DNA from: Methylophaga sp. OBS1 | Lineage (GTDB): Bacteria; Pseudomonadota; Gammaproteobacteria; Nitrosococcales; Methylophagaceae | Assembly: GCF_026319365.1 (NCBI RefSeq) | Contig: NZ_JAPDMS010000003.1 | Location: forward strand, 366,569 to 430,568 | Reading direction: 5' to 3' | DNA length: 64,000 nt | Part shown: positions 8,782-17,457 of the stretch, piece after piece | Layout: each line of letters starts with the position of its first letter | How positions within the stretch are numbered: the first letter of the stretch is position 1 | Notes under the pieces: generated by a model | Database searches by the model: none | Told to the model about the DNA's origin: nothing | What the model saw: only the letters and a program-made list of their open reading frames with translations | Program-made: the position numbers and the translations under genes

Positions 8782-9002
8782 GCTGGGGTGAGGGTGAAAC
8801 CGCCCTTTTGCGTAGCCGAGCATCGCAGGCGGGACTGGATAAGCAAGAGCGCATGCCTGAGCGCAGCGAGTTCGCGAGTGCCCAGTCACGGCGAGAAGCG
8901 CAGGGAACCGGCAGGGCAAGCATCGGGCCGGCCTTTTTTGGTCCGTTTTTTTGCCGCGCAAATAATGACCTCGCCACTGAGGCGAAATACTCGGGCTAAA
9001 AT

Positions 9003-9042
9003 AAAAAAACGGGCAGATGAAAAATCACCTGCCCGTTTTTTG
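9003..9042 (-). terminator. Rho-independent terminator after lysS
   Basis: Stem ACGGGCAG / CTGCCCGT with A and T runs on both sides, located 20 bases beyond the lysS stop. It is symmetrical enough to work in both directions. Confidence 0.9.
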
Positions 9043-9061
9043 AGAAGTTTTTCTGAAAAAC

Positions 9062-10555
9062 TCATTCTGGCCGCATATGCGGGAATAACAACACATCCCG
9101 AATTGACGGTGAATCCGTCAGCAACATCACAAGACGATCAATCCCAATCCCCTCACCCGCCGTCGGCGGCATACCGTACTCAAGCGCACGGATGTAGTCG
9201 GCATCAAAATGCATCGCCTCATCATCGCCGGCATCTTTCTCAGCCACCTGTGCCTGGAAGCGTTCGGCCTGATCTTCGGCGTCATTCAGCTCCGAGAAGC
9301 CATTGGCAATCTCACGGCCACCGACGAAGAACTCGAAACGTTCGGTGACAAACGGGTCATCATCACTGCGGCGGGCCAAAGGCGAAACTTCGGTCGGATA
9401 GGCGGTGATGAATGTCGGATCCATCAGACGGTGTTCGACCGTTTTCTCGAAGATTTCGATCTGTACTTTTCCGAGACCATAAGTCTGCTTGATGGGAATA
9501 TCGAGACCGGCGGCAATCTCACGTGCGGCTTCCAGCGTTTCCAGTTGCTCCGGCTTAATGCCCGGATTGAAGTGCAGGATCGATTCCTTGACGGTCATAC
9601 GGGTGAACGGCTTGGCGAAGTCGATATCCAGGCCCTGGTAATGAACTTGTGAAGTCCCCAGTACATCCTGGGTGACCGTGCGCAGCATGTCCTCAGTCAG
9701 ATCCATCAGGTCGTGGTGGTTGGCATAGGCCTGGTAGAATTCGACCATGGTGAATTCCGGGTTATGACGGGTCGACAGCCCTTCGTTACGGAAATTACGG
9801 TTGATTTCAAATACCCGTTCAAAGCCACCGACAATGAGACGCTTGAGATAAAGTTCGGGGGCAATCCGCAGAAACAAATCCATATCCAGCGCATTGTGAT
9901 AAGTCGTAAATGGACGTGCGGTCGCACCACCCGGAATCGCCTGCATCATCGGCGTTTCGACTTCGAGATAGTCCTTGCTCATCAGGTAGCGGCGAACGCC
10001 ATCAATAATACGGGTACGCAGACGGAAAACGTCTCGGCTCGCTTCATTCATGATGAGGTCAACATAACGCTGACGATAACGGGTTTCCTGGTCCGACAGA
10101 CCGTGGAATTTTTCCGGTAGAGGGCGGAGCGATTTAGTCAGCAGGCGGATATTGTCCACCAGCACCGACAGTTCCCCTTTCTGAGTACGGAACATCACAC
10201 CTTCAGCGGCGATAATATCACCCAGATCCCAGCGTTTGAACTGGGCATAGACACCTTCCGGCAGGTCATCACGTTTAACGTAAAGCTGCATATCGCCGGA
10301 CATATCACGGATATTGGCAAAGCTGGCTTTGCCCATCACCCGTTTGGTCATCATACGGCCGGCAATACTGACACGACGCGGCGTTTCAGCCAGTTTTTCA
10401 GCGCTCCAGTCAGCATACTCAGTGCTGAGCTCGGCATTCATCACATTACGACGAAAGTCGTTGGGAAAGGCATTGCCCTGCTCACGCAGTTCACTCAGTT
10501 TTTCGCGACGCTGCGCGATCAGTCGGTTTTCGTCCAGTTCGGTTTCGTTGCTCAT
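9062..10555 (-). CDS. lysS: Lysine-tRNA ligase, class II
   Basis: A 497-residue synthetase that charges tRNA-Lys. An N-terminal OB-fold anticodon-binding domain (about 55-155) is followed by the class II core. Motif 2 is visible as [18 protein letters not shown] and motif 3 as [14 protein letters not shown]. It starts 2 bases after the prfB stop, which is the common prfB-lysS pair. The length is normal. Confidence 0.97.
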   Translation of the reverse strand: MSNETELDENRLIAQRREKLSELREQGNAFPNDFRRNVMNAELSTEYADWSAEKLAETPRRVSIAGRMMTKRVMGKASFANIRDMSGDMQLYVKRDDLPEGVYAQFKRWDLGDIIAAEGVMFRTQKGELSVLVDNIRLLTKSLRPLPEKFHGLSDQETRYRQRYVDLIMNEASRDVFRLRTRIIDGVRRYLMSKDYLEVETPMMQAIPGGATARPFTTYHNALDMDLFLRIAPELYLKRLIVGGFERVFEINRNFRNEGLSTRHNPEFTMVEFYQAYANHHDLMDLTEDMLRTVTQDVLGTSQVHYQGLDIDFAKPFTRMTVKESILHFNPGIKPEQLETLEAAREIAAGLDIPIKQTYGLGKVQIEIFEKTVEHRLMDPTFITAYPTEVSPLARRSDDDPFVTERFEFFVGGREIANGFSELNDAEDQAERFQAQVAEKDAGDDEAMHFDADYIRALEYGMPPTAGEGIGIDRLVMLLTDSPSIRDVLLFPHMRPE

Positions 10556-10557
10556 GC

Positions 10558-11653
10558 TTATAATCCTGATTTCAGCGACGCTTCGATAAATTGGTCCAGA
10601 TCGCCATCAAGAACGGCCTGGGTATTGCCGGTCTCAACATGGGTGCGTAGGTCTTTAATACGCGATTGATCCAGCACATAAGACCGGATTTGATTCCCCC
10701 AGCCGATCTCCGATTTTGATTCTTCCGCAGCCTGTTTGACTTCGTTCTGTTTCATCAATTCAAGCTCATAAAGCTTGGCCCGCAGCTGGTTCATCGCCCG
10801 GTCCCGGTTCTGATGCTGACTGCGCTCGGTCTGACATTGCACCACGGTGTTGGTCGGGACGTGGGTGATACGCACCGCCGAATCGGTGGTGTTAACGTGC
10901 TGGCCACCAGCCCCACTGGAACGGTAAGTATCGACACGCAGATCGGCCGGATTGATTTCGATTTCGATGGTGTCATCGACTTCCGGATAGACAAACACCG
11001 AGGCGAACGAGGTATGCCGGCGGGCACCGGAATCGAACGGCGATTTTCGCACCAGGCGATGGACACCGGTTTCGGTGCGCAGCATACCGAAAGCGTATTC
11101 GCCTTCGAAACGCACGGTCGCACTCTTGATACCGGCGACCTCACCGGCCGAGACTTCCATCAGCTCGACTTTGTAGTCGTGGTCTTCCCCCCAGCGCAGA
11201 TACATGCGCAGCAGAATATTGGCCCAGTCCTGCGCTTCGGTACCACCAGAACCGGACTGAATGTCCAGATAGGCACTGTTTTTGTCCAGCTCGCCGGAGA
11301 ACATGCGCTGGAATTCGAGTTTTTCCAGACCGGCTTCCAGTTCATCCAGATCGGCGATGACGGCATCGAAGGTGTCTTGATCCTTTTCTTCTGCCGCCAG
11401 TTCCAGCAGATCCTGGGCATCGTTCAGGGTGTCACGGTGTTTCGACAGGGTACTGACAATTTTTTCCAGGCTGGCCCGTTCCTGGCCCAGTTTCTGGGCC
11501 CGCTCCGGATCGTCCCAGACAGCAGGCGATTCGAGTTCGCGGGTAACTTCGATTAAGCGTTCAGACTTTTCATCGAAGTCAAAGATACCCCCTAAGATCG
11601 TCACTGCGATCACGAAGGTCTTTAATACGTTGTAATGGCGCGCCGAGTTCCAA
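10558..11653 (-). CDS. prfB: Peptide chain release factor 2, with programmed +1 frameshift
   Basis: RF2 ends translation at UGA and UAA. The zero frame starts at TTG 11651-11653, after an AGAGG ribosome site, and encodes 24 residues ending LRGYL before an in-frame UGA at 11579-11581. The slip site CTT AGG GGG TAT CTT TGA C is the classical one, with the internal Shine-Dalgarno AGGGGG. After a +1 shift the frame continues with GAC for 340 codons, giving about 364 residues, the normal length. The anticodon-like SPF motif is in [11 protein letters not shown] and the catalytic GGQ is in [12 protein letters not shown]. An ATG at 11613 in the main frame is not the real start. RF2 should regulate its own synthesis. 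Confidence 0.95.
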
Positions 11654-11743
11654 GGTTAACCTCTGATATTGAGTAAAAGGTGAAACGCCGGATAAAACCG
11701 GCAAAACGCTATATTGTAACGGATTAATCGCGTTTTTTGTGGT

Positions 11744-12556
11744 TCAGCGCTTGGGCAGGAAACGCATCGGGTCGACCGGCTTGCCGTTACGGCGGATTTC
11801 AAAATGCAGTTGGTCGCGCTGAGTGCCGGTGCGGCCCATCAGGGCGATTTTCTGACCGCTTTTGACGACTTCGCCCTCTTTCACCAACAGCCGGTCACTA
11901 TGCGCATAGGCACTGAGGTAGACATCATTATGTTTGATGATCAACAGGTTGCCATAACGCGGCAGGCTGTTACCGCTGTATACCACTTTACCGGACGCCG
12001 CTGCATAAACCGGCTGCCCTGACTTTCCGGCGATATCAATGCCTTTGCGCCCCGGACTGCTGTTGGAGTATGTCGATACCACACGCCCCTCTGTAGGCCA
12101 GCGCCATTGCAGGTTCTGATTGCCCACAAAAGGTTCTTTCGATACCTTGGGCTCAGCTTTGGTCGCGGTGGCTGGTTTCGGTGCAGGGACGGGTTTCGCC
12201 TGGGGCGATGGACTGGGTTTAACCGCTTGGGTCTGGGGCGACGTTGAACTGCTGGGACGCTGGGTCACAGTCCTCTGACTGCTGGATTTGAAGCGGATTT
12301 TCTGACCCACATAAATCGTATAAGGCGGTCTGATATTGTTGATGCGTGCGACATCCTTGTAATCCATACCGTAACGCCAGCTGATGGAATACAGGGTATC
12401 GCCCTTTCTCACGGTGTAATAGGCTGGTGGAGAACTGATTTTGCGCTCACTGCGCGGCGCATCATTACTGTAGGAACCGACCGGTGCAACAGCCCGACCA
12501 CCACCGCCACAGGCGGTCATCGTGATCATCAGCAGTAGCGGCAGAATCCATTTCAT
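11744..12556 (-). CDS. nlpD: NlpD-like LysM/M23 lipoprotein (amidase activator)
   Basis: A 270-residue outer-membrane lipoprotein. The lipobox is ITMTAC (Cys16). A LysM peptidoglycan-binding domain follows (about 46-90, YTVRKGDTLYSISWRYG), then a Pro/Ser-rich linker and a C-terminal M23/LytM domain (about 160-265). The metal ligands are degenerate: the HxxxD histidine is Arg (GRKGIDIA) and the HxH motif reads LHFEI. This fits NlpD-type activators of cell-division amidases rather than an active peptidase. It ends the surE-pcm-yqaA-nlpD run. rpoS, the usual next gene, is missing. Confidence 0.92.
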   Translation of the reverse strand: MKWILPLLLMITMTACGGGGRAVAPVGSYSNDAPRSERKISSPPAYYTVRKGDTLYSISWRYGMDYKDVARINNIRPPYTIYVGQKIRFKSSSQRTVTQRPSSSTSPQTQAVKPSPSPQAKPVPAPKPATATKAEPKVSKEPFVGNQNLQWRWPTEGRVVSTYSNSSPGRKGIDIAGKSGQPVYAAASGKVVYSGNSLPRYGNLLIIKHNDVYLSAYAHSDRLLVKEGEVVKSGQKIALMGRTGTQRDQLHFEIRRNGKPVDPMRFLPKR

Positions 12557-12558
12557 CT

Positions 12559-13134
12559 CTATGTAAATATCAGGTAAGCCATCACCAAAATCAATACCGT
12601 CAGCCAGCCCAGCTTGTCCACCCAGAGGTGCAGACTGGCCTCCAGCTCCGGCCCGCCCCAGCGCATCAGACCTGCAACCATAAAGAAGCGCATACCACGC
12701 CCTATCAGCGAGCCGATTACAAAAGGCAGCAACAACATATTGGCAGCCCCGGCAGCGATAGTAAAAACTTTATAAGGGATGGGAGTGAAACCGGCAATAA
12801 ATATTGCCCAGAATCCCCACTTATCAAACCAGGCCGCAGCCTGCTGATAGGCATGCATATAGTCCAGTGAAATCAGTAAGGGTTCCGCCAACTGAAAAGC
12901 AAATAAGCCAATCGCATAACCGAGCAGCCCCCCCAGCACAGAGCTGATCGTTGTCACTCCGGCATAGAACCAGGCCTTCTCGGGCCGCGCCAGACTCATC
13001 GGTGCCAGCATCACATCGGGGGGGATCAGGAAGAAAGACGACTCACTGAAGCTGACCAGCGCCAGCCAGTAGGTCGCATATTGGTGACGCGCCCAGCGCA
13101 TCACCCGGGTGTACAGGCCTGAAAACAGGCGCAT
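12559..13134 (-). CDS. yqaA: YqaA/DedA-family (SNARE-associated) membrane protein
   Basis: A 191-residue inner-membrane protein with about five hydrophobic segments. The family signature is visible as SESSFFLIPPDVMLAP near 30-45 and GFTPIPYKVFTIAAGA near 115-130. Members relate to DedA proteins, which are linked to lipid flipping and membrane homeostasis. The first base of its stop-overlap region touches the pcm gene, and it sits between pcm and nlpD as in other gammaproteobacteria. Precise transport function is unknown. Confidence 0.88.
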   Translation of the reverse strand: MRLFSGLYTRVMRWARHQYATYWLALVSFSESSFFLIPPDVMLAPMSLARPEKAWFYAGVTTISSVLGGLLGYAIGLFAFQLAEPLLISLDYMHAYQQAAAWFDKWGFWAIFIAGFTPIPYKVFTIAAGAANMLLLPFVIGSLIGRGMRFFMVAGLMRWGGPELEASLHLWVDKLGWLTVLILVMAYLIFT

Positions 13135-13796
13135 CAGATCTGACCGCTCAACAGCGGTACAAAACTGACCGGATCCAGCTCGGTCTCTTCGAAACGGTCA
13201 CCGACACGATCGATGACCCGCAGTGACTGTCCCATACTACCGCCAACCGGTATCACCAGACGGCCACCCGGAGCCAGTTGCTTGAGCAGTTCATGCGGCA
13301 CCTGCTCCGGCGCGCAGGTGACAATAATACCGTCATAGGGGGCATACCATTCCCAGCCCCAGTTGCCATCGCTGTGCTTGAGTTTGATATTGTTCAGTTT
13401 GAGCTGATAGAAACGCTCGCGGGCCTGGTTTTGCAATGGTGAAATACGCTCGACGCTAAATACACGGTTCACCAACCGGGATAACACCGCAGTTTGATAA
13501 CCGGAGCCGGTCCCCACCTCCAGAACCTTTTCTCTGTCACCGGCACCGGCCAGCAGAATTTCGGTCATTTTGGCGACGATGTAAGGCTGGGAAATGGTTT
13601 GACCATGGCCAATAGGTAAAGCGGTATCCTCATAGGCCCGGCTGGCCAGCGCTTCATCCACAAACAGATGCCGCGGCATTTCACGGATAACAGCAAGGAC
13701 TTCCGGATTAGCAATACCCCGCTCCTGCAGCCGCGCAACCAGACGGTCACGGGTGCGTTGTGATGTCATGCCTATACCGCGGTAATCCGTGTTCAT
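13134..13796 (-). CDS. pcm: Protein-L-isoaspartate O-methyltransferase
   Basis: A 220-residue SAM-dependent enzyme that repairs isoaspartyl residues in aged proteins. SAM motif I is [18 protein letters not shown] (about 98-115). The substrate loop is [19 protein letters not shown] and the C-terminal region has GGRLVIPVG. It starts one base after the surE stop. A second PIMT-like protein lies at 57352-58008; this one, in the surE operon, is the canonical Pcm. Confidence 0.95.
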   Translation of the reverse strand: MNTDYRGIGMTSQRTRDRLVARLQERGIANPEVLAVIREMPRHLFVDEALASRAYEDTALPIGHGQTISQPYIVAKMTEILLAGAGDREKVLEVGTGSGYQTAVLSRLVNRVFSVERISPLQNQARERFYQLKLNNIKLKHSDGNWGWEWYAPYDGIIVTCAPEQVPHELLKQLAPGGRLVIPVGGSMGQSLRVIDRVGDRFEETELDPVSFVPLLSGQI

Positions 13797-13797
13797 A

Positions 13798-14544
13798 TCA
13801 GCAGTCTTTCAGCCACCTGGCGACACCATCGATCGCATCATAACGGGTTAAATCGATTTGCAGGGGCGTGACAGAGACGGCACCGCGGCGGATAGCGTCA
13901 AAATCGGTGCCGGGTCCGGCATCCTCTTCTCCACCGGCAGGCCCGATCCAGTACATCGGCCGGCCACGGGGATCAAATTCTTTAATCACCGGTTCCGCTT
14001 TGTGACGGTGACCCAGACGGGTGCTCTCGATACCGGTAATTTGATCAATCGGTAAATCAGGGACATTGACGTTGAGAATCGTGTCAGCAGGAAGCGATGA
14101 TTGTTTGAGCCGGGAAACCAGCTTCTGCGCCACCCAGGCTGCAGTCTCGTAATGCGTGCCGGTGTGAGAGGTCAGCGATATTGCAATGGCCGGCAGCCCC
14201 AGAAACCGGCCTTCCATAGCGGCAGCCACGGTACCGGAATAAAGCACATCATCCCCCAGGTTAGCGCCAGCATTAATGCCGGAAACGACCATATCGGGGT
14301 CTTCCTCCAGTAAACCGGTAATCGCCAGGTGGACACAGTCAGTCGGCGTTCCCTCTACACGGTAGACGCCATCCTCCTGCTTCTCCAGCCGGAGCGGGTT
14401 TTCAAGGGTAAGCGAGTTACTGGCACCGCTACGATTCCTATCGGGTGCCACCACCGTAATCTCACCCAAACTGCCTAGTGCATCGGCCAGGGTACGAATC
14501 CCCTGGGACATGTAACCATCATCATTGCTGATCAGGATTTTCAT
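13798..14544 (-). CDS. surE: 5'/3'-nucleotidase SurE
   Basis: A 248-residue metal-dependent survival phosphatase acting on nucleoside monophosphates. The N-terminal [12 protein letters not shown] motif carries the paired metal-binding aspartates, ASNSLT supplies the next ligand, and [19 protein letters not shown] is the conserved phosphate-binding block. It is the first gene of the surE-pcm-yqaA-nlpD run. The 114-base gap upstream holds its promoter and the terminator of the formate dehydrogenase operon. Confidence 0.96.
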   Translation of the reverse strand: MKILISNDDGYMSQGIRTLADALGSLGEITVVAPDRNRSGASNSLTLENPLRLEKQEDGVYRVEGTPTDCVHLAITGLLEEDPDMVVSGINAGANLGDDVLYSGTVAAAMEGRFLGLPAIAISLTSHTGTHYETAAWVAQKLVSRLKQSSLPADTILNVNVPDLPIDQITGIESTRLGHRHKAEPVIKEFDPRGRPMYWIGPAGGEEDAGPGTDFDAIRRGAVSVTPLQIDLTRYDAIDGVARWLKDC

Positions 14545-14613
14545 TATGCTTGTAGCCTGTTGGGAGCTTTAAAAATACGCTCCATATCTTAGCAAGAATG
14601 TGAAGCACTAGTT

Positions 14614-14643
14614 AAAAAAAAGGCATCCTGAGATGCCTTTTTT
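14614..14643 (-). terminator. Rho-independent terminator after the NAD-linked formate dehydrogenase
   Basis: Stem GGCATC / GATGCC with a CTGA loop, extended by A/T pairing and ending in a U run on the minus strand, 15 bases beyond the stop codon. Confidence 0.9.
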
Positions 14644-14658
14644 AGTTGGAAATGCCGG

Positions 14659-17457
14659 TTACAGCAGCACGTTTTTCGACTGACCGCCACCGTAACTGTA
14701 AAACTGCATCGGTTCACCACCCGGCGTGACATTGACCGCGCAGTACTTGAACTCCGGTATCTTGGCCGCCGGATCCAGTGCCGCATTGGACAATTTGTTG
14801 ACCGCCGCTTCGTAGTAACAGAAGGCCATAAAGATAGCCCCGGTCGGTACCCCGATATCAGCACGCGCAATCGCAGACACACTGCCACGACGGGTGGAGA
14901 GGGTCATCAGCTCACCGGGTTTAACGCCGATTTCATCCAGTGTCATCGGATTCACTGTCGCTACCGCTTCAGGCTCCAGTGAGTCGAGCACATTGGAACG
15001 CCGTGTCATCGAACCGGTATGCCAATGCTCCAGCATACGACCGGTAATCAGTACAAACGGGTAGTCTTCATCCGGTCTTTCATCCGGCGGTACAATATCG
15101 GCCGGGACAAACAGGCCTCGGCCATCCGTGGTTGGGAAGCGATCGGTGAAAATGACTTCTTCACCCGGGTCGCCCTCGTTCTCACAGGGGTAAACCACAC
15201 TGTGTTCACGTTCCAGTCGTTCCCAGGTAATACCGGCCATTGATGGCACTGCTTTGCGGATTTCGCTGAACACATCCTGTGGCCCCTGGTAATCCCAGGC
15301 AAGCCCCATCCGCTTGGCAATTTGCTGAATGATCCACAAATCCTGACGCGCATCACCAGGCGGATCCAGCGCCTGACGTCCCATCTGAACTTGCCTGTCG
15401 GTATTGGTGAAGGTCCCGGTTTTTTCGGGGAAGCCGGAGGCTGGCAGAATCACATCGGCCAGGTAGGCTGTTTCGGTCAGGAAGATGTCCTGTACCACCA
15501 GGTGTCTCAATTCAGACAATGCCTGACGGGCGTGATTCACATCCGGATCCGACATCGCCGGGTTTTCCCCCATGATGTAGAGACCATGCAGTTTACCCGC
15601 ATGGATCGCATCCATGATTTCGACGACGGTGAGGCCTGACTTGGGATCGATTTCGCCGCCCCAGAGTTCTTCCAGATGTGACCGCGCATTTTTATCCTCG
15701 ACCTTGTAATAGTCGGGCAGACGCATCGGAATCAGGCCCATATCAGAGGCCCCCTGTACGTTATTCTGTCCACGCAGTGGGTGTAGACCGGTACCGGGAC
15801 GACCAATCTGGCCGGTCATCAGTGCCAGAGAAATCAGACAACGCGCATTGTCTGTGCCATGCACGTGCTGGGACACCCCCATCCCCCAGAGAATCATCGA
15901 GGCTTTGGATTTGGCATACAGCCGGGCTACGGCACGCAGTTCCTCAGCCGGGATCCCGCAGACGGGCTCCATCAGTTCGGGAGAGTATTTCTCCAGATGT
16001 TTTTTCATGCTGTCAAAGCCGACCGTGCGATCAGCGATGAACTTCTCGTCCATCAGCCCCTCTTCGACGATCACGTGCATGATGGCATTCAGCATGGGGA
16101 CATCTGAGCCAGGTTTGAACTGCAGGTGATGGGTGGCCTCACGCCGCAGTTCGGTCCCGCGCGGGTCCATCAGGATCAGTTTGGTACCATCGCGAACCGC
16201 ATTTTTCATCCAGGTCGCACCGACCGGGTGATTCACCGTCGGGTTGGCACCGATGAGCACAATCACTTCCGCTTTTTCAACATCGGCAACCGGGTTGGAT
16301 ACCGCACCGGAGCCGAGTGTTTCCAGCAACGCCACAACCGACGAAGCGTGACACAGGCGGGTACAGTGATCGACGTTATTGGTTTTAAAGCCAACGCGGA
16401 TCAGTTTCTGGAACAGGTAGGCTTCTTCATTACTGCCTTTGGCACTGCCAAAACCGGCCAACGCGTTAGGGCCATCCTGGTCCCGGATGTCGAGGAAACC
16501 CAGCGCTGCACGTTCCAGTGCCTCTTCCCAGGTCGCTTCCCGGAATACCTTGTCAATATCGCTTGGATCCATTTCAAAGTCAGGATACTTGGGCGCATCC
16601 TCACGACGAATCATCGGCTTGGTCAGGCGGTGCGGATGGTGCACATAATCGAAACCATAGCGGCCTTTCACACAGAGGCGACCATGATTCGCCGGCCCAT
16701 CTCTGCCCTCAACATGCAGAATTTTGTTGTTTTTGATGTTGTAGGTGAGCTGACAGCCAACACCACAGTATGGGCAGACCGAGTCCACTTTCTTATCGGG
16801 TTCGACCATGCCTACCTCATTGGCTGGCATCAGAGCACCCGTCGGACAGGCTTCCACACACTCACCACAGGCAACGCAGGAGCTGTCGCCCATCGGATCA
16901 TCCAAATCAAACACAATCTCGGTGTGATGACCGCGCATCGCGAGCCCAATCACATCATTATTCTGCTCATCACGGCAGGCCCGGACACAGCGGGTACACT
17001 GAATACAGGCATCCATATTGACCGCAATCGCCGGGTGCGACAGATCGGACTGTGGATTCTCGCGCGGTTTGAAACGCGGGGTGCTGACTTCCAGTTTCCC
17101 GGCCCAGTAGTCGAGTTCGGAATTCAGGGTATGCGGCTGTTCCGAGACATCTGATTTGAGCAGCTCCAGCACCATCTTCTGCGATTGCAGCGCACGCTCA
17201 CTCTGCGACTGCACTTTCATGCCTTCAGTGGGATAGCGGCAACATGATGGGGCCAGTACACGCTCGCCGTCGATTTCAACCATACAGGCACGGCAATTAC
17301 CATCCTGACCCTGGCGCTCCGAATAGCATAAATGCGGAATTTCCACGCCATGACGTTGCGCCGCCAGCAGAATAGTCTCACCCTCTTGGGCAAAGACTTT
17401 CTTGCCGTTCAAATCAAAGGCAATCAGTTCGCTTTCAATTTCCGGGTTGATAGCCAT
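14659..17457 (-). CDS. fdh1A: NAD-dependent formate dehydrogenase, catalytic alpha subunit
   Basis: A 932-residue cytosolic Mo/W-bis-MGD enzyme that oxidises formate to CO2. The domain order is NuoG-like: a [2Fe-2S] site (CYSERQGQDGNCRAC, then CCRYP), a His-Cys [4Fe-4S] site, two ferredoxin [4Fe-4S] sites (CIQCTRCVRAC and CVACGECVEACP), then the [4Fe-4S] of the catalytic domain (CPYCGVGCQ). The active-site metal ligand is Cys in NVDHCTRLCHASS, not selenocysteine. Its start overlaps the beta-subunit stop (TAATG). The two-subunit layout matches FDH1 of Methylobacterium; whether it uses Mo or W cannot be told here. Confidence 0.95.
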   Translation of the reverse strand: MAINPEIESELIAFDLNGKKVFAQEGETILLAAQRHGVEIPHLCYSERQGQDGNCRACMVEIDGERVLAPSCCRYPTEGMKVQSQSERALQSQKMVLELLKSDVSEQPHTLNSELDYWAGKLEVSTPRFKPRENPQSDLSHPAIAVNMDACIQCTRCVRACRDEQNNDVIGLAMRGHHTEIVFDLDDPMGDSSCVACGECVEACPTGALMPANEVGMVEPDKKVDSVCPYCGVGCQLTYNIKNNKILHVEGRDGPANHGRLCVKGRYGFDYVHHPHRLTKPMIRREDAPKYPDFEMDPSDIDKVFREATWEEALERAALGFLDIRDQDGPNALAGFGSAKGSNEEAYLFQKLIRVGFKTNNVDHCTRLCHASSVVALLETLGSGAVSNPVADVEKAEVIVLIGANPTVNHPVGATWMKNAVRDGTKLILMDPRGTELRREATHHLQFKPGSDVPMLNAIMHVIVEEGLMDEKFIADRTVGFDSMKKHLEKYSPELMEPVCGIPAEELRAVARLYAKSKASMILWGMGVSQHVHGTDNARCLISLALMTGQIGRPGTGLHPLRGQNNVQGASDMGLIPMRLPDYYKVEDKNARSHLEELWGGEIDPKSGLTVVEIMDAIHAGKLHGLYIMGENPAMSDPDVNHARQALSELRHLVVQDIFLTETAYLADVILPASGFPEKTGTFTNTDRQVQMGRQALDPPGDARQDLWIIQQIAKRMGLAWDYQGPQDVFSEIRKAVPSMAGITWERLEREHSVVYPCENEGDPGEEVIFTDRFPTTDGRGLFVPADIVPPDERPDEDYPFVLITGRMLEHWHTGSMTRRSNVLDSLEPEAVATVNPMTLDEIGVKPGELMTLSTRRGSVSAIARADIGVPTGAIFMAFCYYEAAVNKLSNAALDPAAKIPEFKYCAVNVTPGGEPMQFYSYGGGQSKNVLL

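Larger units (their letters stand above)
8398..9002. repeat. Non-coding palindrome-rich region between the exchanger gene and lysS
   Basis: About 600 bases without a believable gene. Base runs and short frames rich in Arg, Ser and Pro look like translated repeats. Two structures stand out: a long interrupted inverted repeat at 8631-8693 and a short perfect palindrome at 8761-8781, listed separately. The stretch 8800-8995 has the style of dispersed intergenic repeats seen in many proteobacteria. This is inferred from appearance; I cannot count copies in the genome. Confidence 0.55.

Noticed and set aside
8663..8977. Minus-strand frames with a PSPLPSRERG-like stretch
   Set aside because: This protein pattern is a known by-product of CCCTCTCCC-type intergenic repeats, not a gene.
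8755..9348. A 197-residue plus-strand frame
   Set aside because: It runs from repeat-type sequence into the end of lysS on the opposite strand; the Arg/Pro/Ser-rich content is typical of translated palindromic repeats.
16126..17154. A 342-residue plus-strand open frame
   Set aside because: Antisense to the formate dehydrogenase alpha subunit; the long frame follows from the codon bias of the real gene.
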